Source of the DNA: Isochrysis galbana
Lineage: Eukaryota; Haptophyta; Isochrysidales; Isochrysidaceae
Direction of reading: 5' to 3'
NCBI GenBank assembly: GCA_018136815.1
Contig: CM030941.1
Location: 809,528 to 873,527, forward strand
DNA length: 64,000 nucleotides
The notes beneath the pieces are model-generated. The model had not been told where the DNA came from, did no database searches, and saw only the letters and a list, made by a program, of their open reading frames with translations. Made by a program: the position numbers and the translations under genes. Shown one piece after another: positions 1-10,649 of this stretch; within the stretch, counting starts at the first letter, position 1, and each line of letters starts with the position of its first letter.

Positions 1-2
1 CA

Positions 3-450
3 GCCCACATAGTGGTCGAGGCAGACGGCCTCGCTTAAGCCTCAAAGATCACCCTAAGCGCGCTTGTCAAGGCGGTTGAATCGCAAGGCCTCACCTGCCT
101 GAAGGGGAACCGCGAGCGCATGAAACTCGAAGGTGAGTCGGGCACTTTTGTGTCGAAAGTAGCCCACTCATCCCGCTGGCACCTCTACGTCTCCGCGGCG
201 CAAGGAACCTTCTTGTCGGGCAACTTCCCACACAAAATCGTTCTCACCATCGACAACAAAACGGTGCCGGTAAACTATGCCGTCCGGGCATGCAAACCGA
301 TCGCTGCTATGCCCCCGAACATCCAATCCCCCCACAAGCTCATGATTCACGGAAGCACCAAAGGGTGCAAGGGTTGGCGCCCGGAAGTAGCCCTCGGCCT
401 GCGCCGCGCCGCGAAGACGCAGGGCCAGTTTGTCTGCCGCTCTGGTGGCA
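3..450 (+). pseudogene. Non-LTR retrotransposon ORF1 fragment
   Basis: Reading frame 3 is coding-like across this stretch, with one in-frame TAA at 36-38. It reads ...KAVESQGL...LKGNRER... and later NFPHKIVL, PVNYAVRAC and KGCKGW. The same string of motifs recurs at 20925-21123 (KAVENQGF, LQGNQERTK) and near 15100-15270 (FDFPRKLLL, PVEYAVRNC, KGCKGY). The third copy continues into a CCCH zinc finger and an endonuclease domain, so this is the ORF1 or amino-terminal part of a LINE-type element. The copy is truncated on the left by the window edge and loses similarity near 450, where a G-rich stretch begins. No function is expected. Confidence 0.55.
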
Positions 451-861
451 GTTGTAAGCAGGGAATTGGAGAATTGGAGGGGGTGGGGGGGGCGGAGACG
501 GGAAGAATCCCTCCTGGGAGTGCACCCACTGCAGCAGAGCGAGGTCGCCATCCCTCGCGGCGCGCTCGCAGAGGCGCCACAAGGGCACCCCCAGGTGCTG
601 GCGGGCCTCGGCCGGCCAGGAGCGCAGCGCGATGCCCCGGAGCCACCTGTTGACCTTGTAGAGTTGTAGAGGGTGGCCTGTGACGGTAAGGGCAGATAGT
701 CCAGGACGAGCCCAGCGACGTCGAGCAGGCCGACCGGCGTCATCGCGCGTGTGCGCTCGCGGCGGCGGCGGGAGGACCGCGGGGCGGCGCCCGGGGCGGT
801 GGGCTGGCTGGGGTGCACCGGGGCGGTGGGGTGGGCTGCGTGGTGCGGCGAGCGGCTGGCG

Positions 862-1201
862 CCACAATACGAAAATTGAAGACACCTTACACGCCATTTG
901 CGAGATTGATAAACCATTCACACTGGTTTATATTAGACACACTCTCTTGAGCAAGAAATTCACTGAGAAAACAATCCTCGATATGAGTCGTGATGTTCTG
1001 CTTGGTACAATCAAAACTTATGTCAATTTGGAATTAACTCCCCACCTCCAAGAATTGTTAGAAGGTGTCGATTCGGGTTCAGCTTCAGCTTCCCAAGTAA
1101 AGATTGAAAACAAAAGGCCGTTTATCGATTCGGGTTCAGCTCCCGTAAAGATTGAAACCACAATGCCCAGCAACATCAAATACAAAAAAGCTCGGCCATG
1201 A
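862..1201 (+). CDS. AT-rich coding fragment, hypothetical protein (5' end unclear)
   Basis: This is an open frame of about 113 codons ending in TGA at 1199-1201. It is clearly poorer in G and C than the GC-rich sequence on either side, and composition switches abruptly near 862. No convincing start exists inside the AT-rich part; the first in-frame ATG there is near 983. The protein has a helical front half (KIEDTLHAICEIDKPFTL...) and a Ser/Lys-rich tail. The tail repeats DSGSA followed by VKIE twice, and each VKIE fits the SUMO-acceptor consensus psi-K-x-E. I do not recognise the family. Composition and isolation suggest DNA of foreign origin, perhaps viral, but this is inference. It may be a truncated gene. 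Confidence 0.4.
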
Positions 1202-1559
1202 AGGCATCCGCACTTCAAATGAAGGGAGGAGTGCCGAGCCAAGGCGACGCCGTTCTCGTTGCGTATGTAGTGCTGCTCGGCCTCTCCTTCGGGTTGCTCG
1301 CGGGGGGGCTCATGGTAGGGTGAGACTGGAAGAAACCGGAGGGAAAGGAGACCAAATGAAGGCAAGCCGCCTGATCAGACCTGGGAATCAGGGTGCACGG
1401 GCCACAAGGAGGCGCAAACAGGCAAGGAGCGAGTAATGAGTTACGAGTGACGAGTGGCGCGTAGAACGCCTATCGAGTAAAGAACAACTAACGAGTAAAG
1501 TCGAAGGCCGCGGACGAGGTCGATCGCGAATGCGACAAGAGAGCGCGGAGAAGGGGGTG

Positions 1560-1868
1560 GGCGGAGCGAGAGCTCCGCTCACCGAAAAATAGGTAAGTCC
1601 CGCACCTGTTCACAGGATAAGTCGGGACTGAGGCCGCCGCCCACTCGGAGACACAGGAGGAGGGGGGGGAACGATCACCGGGGGGAGGCGCGGGCCACCC
1701 ACCGGACCATATCTAAGCCCTTCACCTTCACCCCTATCCCCCTGGTAGTGCACGGGGGGAGTCGCCTTATGGCGGGGGGAGAAGGGCCGGGGGAGTGGGG
1801 GTGTAGAAAGTTTTCCTATGTGAGTAGAAAGTAGAGGGTCCACGGCCGCGTGTGCGGTGAGACTATTA
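1560..1868 (+). repeat. Dispersed repeat family A, copy 1
   Basis: A SINE-like repeat of about 300 bp. Diagnostic blocks are the ATATCTAAGCCCTTCACC block, a CCCCTATCCCCCTGGTAGTG block, a conserved hairpin GTCGCCTTATGGCG, GGGCCGGGGGAGTG, and the end GTGCGGTGAGACTATT followed by an A run. Other copies are at 2190-2355 (+), 15499-16258 (-), 23745-23990 (-) and 63480-63640 (+). The copy at 15499 is flanked by a 19-bp target-site duplication, which shows that the family moves. Confidence 0.75.
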
Positions 1869-2110
1869 AAAAAAATATTCTTGAAGATGCCTACTACTTT
1901 GCTATCCCCCGCCCCTCGCACTGGGGGCTGCCCCTGACATCGCCCTTGCCCCACCCTCTCTCCCCTTTCGCACCCCCCCTCGGTCCTTTTTGTTCGGTTT
2001 CGGTTTCGGGGGGTCGACCCATGTGCACTACTTTGGGTCTGGCGTCGGGGGAGGGGGGGGGCGGGCCTTTCGGCTCGCGCGGTGAGACTATTAAAAGGTT
2101 TAATTAATGT
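1865..2110 (+). repeat. Dispersed repeat module B, copy 1
   Basis: Starts with AAAAATATTCTTGAAGATG and continues through GCCCTTGCCCCACCCTC, CGGTTTCGGGG and GTCGACCCATGTGCACTAC, ending near a second GCGGTGAGACTATT. The reverse complement of 62270-62470 matches it block for block. It lies directly against repeat A copy 1, so A and B may be modules of one element or B may have inserted at the tail of A. No coding sequence is seen. Confidence 0.7.
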
Positions 2111-2114
2111 TACC

Positions 2115-2155
2115 CCTAATAAAAAACACTGTTTGACCGCCCTACCAAAAAAGCT
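2115..2155 (-). repeat. Repeat motif F, copy 1
   Basis: On the minus strand this reads TAGGGCGGTCAAACAGTG and then a T run. Near-identical plus-strand copies are at 38744-38778 and 42410-42440, with a weaker relative at 35513. In each, the motif is followed by a T-rich stretch and TTAA, which resembles the end of a small retroposed element. Confidence 0.55.
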
Positions 2156-2189
2156 CAAAAGTCTGGCGTTTGCGTTTGCAGGGGGGCAC

Positions 2190-2355
2190 TGGATCACTGG
2201 ATCATATCTAAGCCCTTTACCCCTATCCCCCTAGTATAGTGCACGGGGGGAGTCGCCTGATGGCGGGGGGGAAAGGGCCGGTGGAGTGGGGGTGTAGAAC
2301 GCTTGCTGCGTGAAAGTTGTGGGTCCAGAGCCGCGAGCGCGGTAAGACGAGTTAA
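2190..2355 (+). repeat. Dispersed repeat family A, copy 2
   Basis: A second copy of repeat A in the same orientation as copy 1. It contains the same CCCCTATCCCCCTAGTA block, the hairpin GTCGCCTGATGGCG and the terminal GCGGTAAGACGAGTTAAAAAAA. Two close copies in tandem orientation suggest nested or sequential insertion. Confidence 0.7.
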
Positions 2356-2577
2356 AAAAATTAAAGCCCACTGGACGTAGCACCCAACTGTCCCGCAAGA
2401 TGTCGTCGGAGCACTTGATTCTTTATTCGATATGTGAATACAATATTGTAGTCAGCCACTTTCCTCATATTCGTCACATAGGAGCATAAGAGTAGATGTG
2501 CTATGAATATTCTACGCCACATAGATACAACCTCGCGAGAGGAGGGAGAGAGGGGCTGTGCCGCTGCGCCTCCTCGC

Positions 2578-2830
<253 letters not shown>

Positions 2831-3161
2831 TCTCTCGCCTCCCCTTCAACCCTCGCCTCTCCCCCCTCCCTCCACTTCCCCCCTTCATTTTCCTTCTTCT
2901 CTCTCATCTTCTCTCTCTCTAGACTCCAGTCGTCACTCTCTCTCTCCTCTAGATCTCCAGTGGCGGGGAGAGGCGAGTCGGCGCCACCCGTGCCCACACA
3001 CATACTTTTAAGTATCCCGCAGGAGATGTAAGAGAGTAACCCCTCTCCCCTCCCCCTCCCTCCCCTCCCCCCCACCCGCCCGCCAAAGCCCCCCCTGCCA
3101 CCCCCTCCCCTCTCTCCCGCGTCCCTCCCGCGCGGCCGCTGCGGCCGCTGCCCCTCCCGCC

Positions 3162-6100
3162 ATGGCCAGCCTCAGCTTCACAGACCGCGAGAAGATACGC
3201 GGCATGCTGGCGGACAAGCAGTCGGCGAAGACAATTGCCGCCGAGTTCGAAGTCGACGAGGAAGACGTGCTCGCGCTCGCCAAGCCCAAGGCGGTACGCT
3301 CCCTGCTCCCTGCTCTCTGCTCTCTGTGCCACCGCCCTGCACACTCAGCGAGCAGCGGCTCACATGGCCGTCCTCGTGCCATCCGGCGGCAGGCACTCTC
3401 TGCGTACATGTGGTTTCAGCGTGAGAACCGAGAGGCCATCGCCGATGAGATTGGAGCGACGGACACGCTGACACTCTCCAAGGCAATTGGCGAGCGTTGG
3501 GCGCAGCTAACGGATAGATCCCACTACGAGCAGTTGGCCGCAAAAGACAAAGTGCGCCACGATCGCGAGATGGCCACGTACACTGACGCACTTGAGAAGG
3601 AACACGCCGCAGAGAAGGCGCGACTGGCCGACGCTGCGTCAGGACCTTCGGAGCGAGAGATAGAGCGTGCCGAGAAGCGTGCTCGTCTTGCAGAAGATGT
3701 CGAGGCTCGGGCTGCACAGCCGAAAAAGGACAAGAAGGTCAAGGTGCTGACTGAGGTAGAAAAACAGCTTGAGGCGCAGAATAAGGAGATTGAGAAGGAT
3801 AAGGCTCGGGCTGCAAAACAGCGCCTGAACTTCCTCCTCGGGCAGTCGGATCTCTTCAAGCACTTTGGCATGGTGTGCTGCGCACGTGCACTTCATGAAA
3901 CTCAAGACTGTCAGTTTGAATCTAAATCACATCCGTCGTAACCCCTCCTCTCCTCACAGGTGAAGGACGCCGATCCCACTGCGAAGGCTCGCCACCGTAA
4001 ACGCAAGACTGAAAAAGAGGAGGATGAGGAAATGCTGAATGAAAAGGGTGGTGATGCTTCCAGCGGCTTTGAGGAGAAGGTTCGTATCACTCAGCAGCCG
4101 TCCATCATCAATTCAGAGCATGGCTCATTGCGTCCGTACCAAATCCAAGGACTGAACTGGCTCGCCAACCTCTACCAGAATGGGATCTCTGGTATTCTAG
4201 CTGACGAAATGGGTCTAGGGAAGACCCTGCAGTCGATCTCTCTGCTCGCTTGGCTGCGGGAAGTAAAAGGCCTAGAGCGGCCATACCTCGTCCTCGCGCC
4301 AAAGTCCACGCTGACCAATTGGGAGAGAGAGTTCAAGAATTGGTGTCCGGTGTTCAAGACCTTGCTCTTTCATGGCGACAAGGAGGCTCGAGAGCGTATG
4401 CTGGTCAACGATCTTCAACCGGACAAATTCGATGTCTGCATTACCTCATACGAGATGGTAGTGCGTGAGTCATCGGCCTTCCGCAAGTTCTCCTGGCGGT
4501 ATCTCATCGTCGACGAGGCGCATCGCATGAAGAATGAAGAGTCCAAGCTTTCGCAGGTGCTGCGCTCCTTCTCGTCGCATTCTCGCTTGCTCGTCACCGG
4601 CACGCCGATGCAGAACAACCTGCATGAGCTATGGGCACTTCTCAACTTCCTACTTCCGGACATTTTCACTTCCTCGGACGATTTCAACTCTTGGTTCGAC
4701 TTAACGGACAAGAAAGTTGAGGAAGAGGTCATTTCGCAGCTTCACCGAGTGCTGAAGCCTTTCCTCCTTCGCCGGGTGAAGACGGAGGTAGAAGGATCCC
4801 TGCCGCCTAAGACCGAACTCATCGTCTATACTCAGCTGACTCCTATGCAACGCGAGCAATACAAGAATATCCTCAAGCGCGACATGGACGCTCTGTACCA
4901 GTCATCGAACGCAGCCCTAACAGCGAACAAGTCGCGACTCATGAACTTGGTCATGCAGCTGCGCAAGTGCTGCAACCACCCATATCTCTTCGAGGGCGTC
5001 GAGGACAAGACACTGCCCCCCTTTGGTGACCATCTCGTCAAGAACTCCGGGAAAATGATGTTGTTGGACAAGTTGCTCATGAAGCTGAAGGCGCAGGGTA
5101 GCCGTGTGCTCATCTTCTCGCAGATGACGCGCGTGCTGGACATCCTCGAAGATTATTGTGCCTACCGCCATGAAGATGGCTTCTACTATTGCCGCATCGA
5201 TGGCTCGACCGGTGGCACCGAACGCCAAGAGGCGATTGATGCATTCAACAGGCCAAATTCGGACCGCTTTCTTTTCCTGCTGTCCACCCGTGCAGGCGGC
5301 CTTGGCATCAACTTGCAAACGGCAGATTGTGTTATCATCTTCGACTCGGACTGGAACCCGCAGGCTGACCTGCAGGCGATGGACCGCGCGCATCGGATCG
5401 GCCAAAAGAAGGAGGTGAAAGTTTTCCGCTTTGTCACACAAGATTCGATCGAAGAAAAGGTAGTTGAGCGGGCCGAGCTTAAGCTACAAATGGATTTCGC
5501 CGTCATTCAGTCGGGTCGTCTAGCAGAGAAACAAAAGGCGCTATCCAAGGAGGAAGCCTTGGCCGCTGTCCGTTACGGCGCGGACAAAGTCTTCAAGGCG
5601 GAGACTGCTGAGTTCACCGACGCTGACATCGATACGCTACTGGCCGGGGCGAAGAATCTCACTGCTGAACGCGCAAGCAAGCTGCAAGACAAGAGCAAAC
5701 GTAACATGCTGGACTTCTCGAATGCGGAGGTCAACTTTCAGGAGTTCGAGGGTGTCGACTACAAGTCGATTGCGCAGCAGGGCGACGTCGAGTTCATGCA
5801 ATTGATGCAGGAATCAATAGGAAAGCGCGAGCGAACGGCAACTGTGTCGTACAATGAGCGCGACATCTATCGGCAAGCCGGCCCCTCTTCTGCGCCACAA
5901 GTAGACAAGAGCTTGCCGAAGATGAAGAAGGTGCCAGATATGAAAGACTTCCAGCTCTATAACGCCAAACGGATCACAGAACTGTATGAGGCCGAGTACA
6001 ACCGCGAGGTGAAGCGTGCCAAGGCCGCACAGAGAGCAGTGGAGGCCGGGGGCGAGGTCCCGGACGAGAAAACATCTCCCGAGGAGATTGCTGAGGTAAA

Positions 6101-6775
6101 AGAAAGGGAAGAGCTCGAGGCTGCAGGCTTTGGAAACTGGTCGCGTGGCGAGTACTCCAAATTCCTCAAAGGCGCCGAACGTCACGGTCGCGATAAAATA
6201 CAGCTAATTGCCGACGAGGTTGGCACGAAGACTGTTGATGAGGTGAGTGCCTGCGCCCGAGCGCTACTTGATGGTGTGCCTGATCTACCTAACGAACCCA
6301 TATCCATTTGCACCCTTCTCAGGTGCGCGCATACTCGGAGGCATTTTGGAAGGTAGGCGAGACTTACATCCCTGACTTCGACAAGATCGTCAAGCGCATC
6401 GAGGAGGGCGAGAAAAAGATCCTTGAGAAGCTCGAGATGGCTGCCATATTGACGGCCAAGGTAAAGTCCGTCGACAACCCGTGGGATAATCTGACTCTCA
6501 AGTATGGCAACAACCGCGGCAAGCTTTTCAATGAGGAGGAAGATCGGTTCCTACTTTGCATGACTGACAAGCTCGGCTACGGTAAGTGGGAGGAGCTGAA
6601 GCGCGAGGTACGCATGCGCCCGGAGTTCCGCTTCGATTGGCTATTCAAGTCACGGACTCCGATCGAGCTCGGACGCCGCGTCGATCTTCTAATTCGAATC
6701 ATCAAGTCGGAGACGCAAGGAAAGGAGAAGCCGGCCAAAAAGCAAAAGGTGTCGGCAGGAGATAACGAAGAGTGA
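3162..6775 (+). CDS. ISWI chromatin-remodelling ATPase with N-terminal HMG box
   Basis: Catalytic subunit of an ISWI nucleosome-sliding complex; it translocates DNA with ATP in the nucleus. Exons are 3162-3293, 3393-3872, 3960-6242 and 6323-6775; introns of 99, 87 and 80 bp are all GT-AG and phase 0. The predicted protein is 1115 aa. The first exon joins directly to an HMG box at about 45-106 (ALSAYMWFQ, KAIGERWAQL). Next comes a charged helix and an ISWI N-terminal segment ending FLLGQSDLFKHF. SNF2 ATPase motifs follow: DEMGLGKT at about 286-293, DEAH at about 388, GTPMQNNLHELW, and helicase-C motifs RIDGSTGG, STRAGGLGINL and DRAHRIGQ. HAND, SANT and SLIDE regions fill the carboxy end (TEEED-like NEEEDRFLLCM, FRFDWLFKSRT). 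The start sits in a GC-rich context just after a pyrimidine tract. An HMG box is not part of the usual ISWI layout. Intron 1 is a multiple of three without stops, so it could be retained in frame. Confidence 0.93.
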
Positions 6776-7240
6776 GAGATTTGCCTCGAATTCTTGCCAT
6801 GACCTTTTATGAAGCGTTATAAACCATTTCTTGTCGCCGTTCGACTTGTGCCGATTGAGTCCCCCTTAACGATGAGGCACCATTGGTATGGCATGCACAC
6901 CGCGTATGCGCATCGCCATATGATCGAGCCAGATTGAGCGAGCCCGAAGAGCTACCTAATAGTTGATCCGCCTCGTCACTGGGTGCGTGCCGGCGACTTT
7001 TTAGTGCATCATTAGCTAGAAGGACACGGATCGTAACTTCACAATGGGGAGGCGCCTCGTGCCCTCCCAATCGGGCCCCAATGCGCGCCCTCCGGAGGAG
7101 CCGGCAAGTCCATCTGCGCACTCATGCACTGCCATTTGCCACTTGGTATTGTGGCCGGGACCTCAGCACTCTCACCAGATCCCTAGGCCCCTACAAAAAC
7201 AAAAGCGCCCGAAAGTGCGCCTACCCCCTCTAAAGCATAT
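6776..7240. other. Intergenic, nothing recognised
   Basis: Downstream of the ISWI stop I see no coding frame with family resemblance, no hairpin and no repeat shared with the rest of the window. It probably contains the ISWI 3' UTR; a TTTTATGAAGCGTTATAAAC stretch at about 6804 is AT-rich, but no canonical AATAAA is evident. Confidence 0.4.
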
Positions 7241-7242
7241 GT

Positions 7243-7455
7243 TACCCCCCAGGAGCCAACGCCCCCCAGGAGCTCCCAGGGGCCCCCAGGAGCTATCGGG
7301 GGGAAATTTTCTCCCGATCGCCAACAGCCCCACCGAGAGCTATCGGGGGACCGAGAAAATCCCCCGAGAGCTGTTGGGAGATTGCTCATGGGGGGTGCCG
7401 TAAGCGGATCCCCCAGTAGCTATCGGGGGGAAAGGAAATCCCCCGAGAGCAAACG
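7243..7455 (+). repeat. Dispersed repeat family C, AGCTATCGGGG-rich, copy 1
   Basis: A short sequence built from variants of AGCTATCGGGGG and CCCCCAGGAGCT. The block from about 7243 to 7382 reappears inverted at 62955-63105 with the same order of sub-blocks, including CGATCGCCAACAGCCCCACC and GAGCTGTTGGGAGATT. The internal tandem of a 10-12 bp unit gives many potential hairpins. No ORF is associated. Confidence 0.75.
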
Positions 7456-7460
7456 GGGGG

Positions 7461-7461
7461 T

Positions 7462-7545
<84 letters not shown>

Positions 7546-7590
7546 CCCCCCCCCCCCCCTCTCCCCCCCCCCCCCCCTCCCTCCCTCTCT
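7461..7590. repeat. (CT)n microsatellite with C-runs
   Basis: About 80 bp of CT dinucleotide followed by two long C runs at about 7543-7577. It abuts repeat family C. Confidence 0.95.
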
Positions 7591-7899
7591 CGGGAAGCAG
7601 CGGTAGGGTGCGCGCGACAGCGCCGTTCGTCTCAGCCGCAACCTCAGTGGGTGGGGGAAGGAAGGGGAGGACGGCGGAAATAGATGGTGGGCGGCGGCGG
7701 CTCAGATGGCGAGAACAGGGGCGGTGCGCTGAGCAGCCAGGTGCAGGTCAGGTGGCGGCTGGAGGAGCGGCAAGCGTCGGTGAGAGCCAAAGGTGGTGGG
7801 ACCAAGTTGAACTCGGAGCGCAACGAGGACAACTCAGCAGTCACGGCGGAAAGCGCGACGGCGCGCCGGCGCGCCGCCCGTGTAGCGGCAGCAGCGCAA

Positions 7900-8125
7900 C
7901 GCGCGCAGCAGCAGGTGCGGCCGCGCAAGCTCCAAGTCGGCCATGGTGCCATGGTGCCCGTGCCCGAAGAGCAACTCCCCACTTGCCACTTGGCCGTGCA
8001 GCTCCTCGTGCGCGCGCACGCGCGGCACGTAGCATTCAGTGGGTGCGTGAGTGCGTGGGTGCGTGGGTGCACAGTAGTACACAGCACCGGCAGTGTGGTG
8101 TTAACCCGCTGCTGGTACCAACACT
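7900..8125 (-). repeat. Dispersed repeat family D, copy 1
   Basis: Matches 38890-39150 in inverted orientation over about 220 bp. Shared blocks include the GGTACCAGCA/GTTAACAC end, a run of CACCCACGCACTC-like units, GAATGCTACGTGCCGCG, GCACGAGGAGCTGCACGG and GGCCATGG...CTTGGAGCTTGCGCGG. Both copies keep a short frame reading about MA(N/D)LELAR.... I cannot assign it to a known element class. Confidence 0.7.
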
Positions 8126-8473
8126 TGCAGATTGAGGTGTTAACGCCCCTCTCCTCCCGGAATGGAAGCCTCCCGGATGCCCACAGGGCTCCCGGCCATC
8201 CATTTGCCCCTTTCTCGTTTCGTTGGTTCTACGCTCGTTTTCGTTATTTCTCTTGCTACTGCGAAGCCTACCCTCTCGCCCCTTTCGTTTTACGCACGTA
8301 GATTCCCTCCTTACTTTCTACATATTCGTTCGCTGTAACCGCCGTTCGCTGTCGGCTCTTCCGTCGCATCGTCGCTCTCTCGTCGGCTTTCTCTTCCTGG
8401 TTTCCTTCCTTCTGTGTCTTCCCCGCCCAAGTGGGGAAGGATACGTTAGTGTAGGGAGATGTTGAGGCGAGAA

Positions 8474-8655
8474 GCGCTCAATCACCATCACCCACCGCAT
8501 GGAAAAGCGTTCAATCACCATCAGCCTACAAGTGGAATGCGCTCAATCACCATCACCCCCACCGCATGGAAAAGCGTTCAATCACCATCAGCCTACACGT
8601 GGAACGCGTTCAATCGCCATCACCCCCACCGCATGGAAAAGCGTTCAATCGCGGA
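8474..8655 (+). repeat. Minisatellite, 65-67 bp unit, about 2.7 copies
   Basis: Units begin at 8474, 8539 and 8606. Each unit is made of two half-units sharing GCGYTCAATCACCATCA, one followed by an ACCGCATGGAAAA block and the other by GCCTACAAGTGGAA. The array is open in two frames, but those frames contain only the repeated peptide and are not convincing genes. Confidence 0.9.
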
Positions 8656-8785
8656 GGATCGTGGGGATCATGAGGGTAGCGCTATCCAACCCACTCGTTT
8701 GGCAAGAGGACTGATGCATCCCGCTCGAGTTGGTGCGTGACACAAAAATATGTATGATACTATTATACGATACTTACTATTATAC

Positions 8786-9229
8786 ATGTCCAGCACTAGC
8801 GATGTTGACATAAATTACTCAACAGTACTAAATCCGAACAATATCAAGAATATCCTTACGAGCACGGCATCCGACAATGGGGCGTGGCGGTACGAAATTG
8901 ATCGAGCTCTGAATAACAACAAGGAGAAGGAGCTGTACGAACAATTCGTGAATAAGCTTGATGATGGCCAATACGGCAAGTTCATAAGGGCATACATATC
9001 ATTCAGGCGTTTCGATAGAGGGTATGTTAATTACGATCAGCTCACGCAAATTGCCGAGAAAGCGGGGTTAGAACATCAGATGAAGAACATTCAGAATCCA
9101 AATGAACATGATTTGAATACGATTATGATAGATAAAAATTTCAAGAACGATGTAACTACATTGGTGCAGAGGGTGTTGTCAGTATCGCGTAAGTTGTATG
9201 AAAAAAAGATGCGAAACCCCCCACGCTAG
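8786..9229 (+). CDS. Intact AT-rich ORF, hypothetical protein
   Basis: A 147-codon uninterrupted frame (a 159-aa version starts at 8750) ending in TAG at 9227-9229. I prefer the ATG at 8786 because the protein from there begins MSSTSDVDINYS and the preceding residues look like translated AT-rich leader. The protein is mostly helical, rich in Asn, Asp, Lys and Tyr, without signal peptide or membrane segment. It has no intron, and its codon use and base composition are much more AT-rich than any other gene here. I do not recognise it. An AT-rich leader (8745-8785) may be its promoter. Horizontal transfer from a virus or other AT-rich genome is a reasonable inference, but a host gene in an AT-rich pocket is not excluded. 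Confidence 0.6.
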   Translation: MSSTSDVDINYSTVLNPNNIKNILTSTASDNGAWRYEIDRALNNNKEKELYEQFVNKLDDGQYGKFIRAYISFRRFDRGYVNYDQLTQIAEKAGLEHQMKNIQNPNEHDLNTIMIDKNFKNDVTTLVQRVLSVSRKLYEKKMRNPPR

Positions 9230-10640
9230 AAGGTCACGTTGACGTTATGTAAGAACACGGACCAAACCCGTTCCATCACCCTATAGACGTGTAACGAAAC
9301 CTGTATTCTGCATTTACGCGGTGCGCGCTCTGCGATCGGAGCGGCAGAACTCGAGGATCGATGGGGATGTATGCCGGTTGAATCCCAAGAGTGTGTTCCA
9401 CAGACGAGGTTTGGGGGTTCTCCACCCTCGACATCGGCAATGGGTCACACTGATTGGGCGGAAAATGCTTGCAATCGACCCATGTGCTCGATGCCATACC
9501 TCAGACAGAGGGAGGGGCGGAGAGTGCACAGTGGAGAGAGAGGAAGCGCGGCGGCGGAGGGGAGGTAGAAGAAGGTGGAGAGGAAGTGGCGTCAATGAGC
9601 GGCGGGCGAGGGGGGAGGGGGGCCGTGCGGGTGTCAGAATGCGCGGGAGAAGTGGCGAGCGCGGAGGGAGAGGGGCAGTTCTGAAAGCGCGCACCAGGCT
9701 CTTGACAAAAAAACGATCGCTTTCAAAGGAAGTCGATCAATTTTCTTTGGAGGGAAACCAACATGGGATGAGATATCGTGATTTCAACGATATATCGACC
9801 CTGCCCCAAATCGAGTGAATGGAGTCAGACCACGTGTGTGTTTCAACATGTGAAGTGTCAAGTTGACTCAAGTAACCTCCAGGTGACAATGAAAGGTGTT
9901 AGCAGGGATGGGGATAATTGAACGCTTTTGGTCTTGGGTGAAAGTTGAGTGTGCGTGTCTTGGTCTTGGATTGTTGTCGGACTAGTCGGATTGGGATCCT
10001 GTCGGCCTCTGTCGCCCACGCTCGTCGCCCTAGTCGCTCCTCGTTCCCCCGCTCTCGCTCTCGCTCTCGCTTCTCGCTTTCTTCGTAACAAGCAATCCTA
10101 CAACACCACTCAAACCAACCCACTCGCCCACTCGCACTCGCTGGACGCCCTCTAGCTTGTTAAGTAAGATGCGCTACGATCGCGCTGGAGGCTTCCTCGT
10201 CTTTGATTTAGTGCCCTCGGTCGTAGGCCGTGAATGCAATGATTATTTTCGCCGAGATCTCGAATTCTTCCTCCTCATCGGGGTCTTTGGGTTCTTCTTG
10301 ATTGCTGACCAGGGCCACTTGTGTGGGGTGTGGGAAGGGGGGGGGGGGGTAGGTTGGTTCCTCTCCTTGTTCGTCCGCGTTTTGGGGCGGCGGGCGGCGC
10401 TTGCGCTTCCTCGCGGCTCTCCATCCACTCCGTGTGGCATTTGGCTGTGGAGCAAGCCTTTGCCCCTGGTGTGTGTGTGTGATGTTAGAGTCTACCGGGT
10501 TGGACTGTGTCCCGCCCGTCCGTGCTCACGGGGTGGTTCACGCCTCGTCTGAATGTGGTATGTGGCGTCTTTTCTCCCAAGGCTGGGAGGTCTCCATGTG
10601 CGGGCCTCCATGCATGAGCATGGTTGGGTTTCATGTCAAA
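9230..10640. other. Long stretch without a supported gene
   Basis: I see no conserved protein motif on either strand. A purine-rich zone lies at about 9500-9680. A (GCTCTC)n run is at about 10047-10075. Several short ORFs overlap in conflicting frames with no family resemblance. Confidence 0.4.
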
Positions 10641-10649
10641 TTTTGTACG

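Noticed and set aside
8459-8740. Minisatellite-encoded 70-93 aa proteins
   Set aside because: The peptide simply repeats the DNA unit and no start context or homology supports it.
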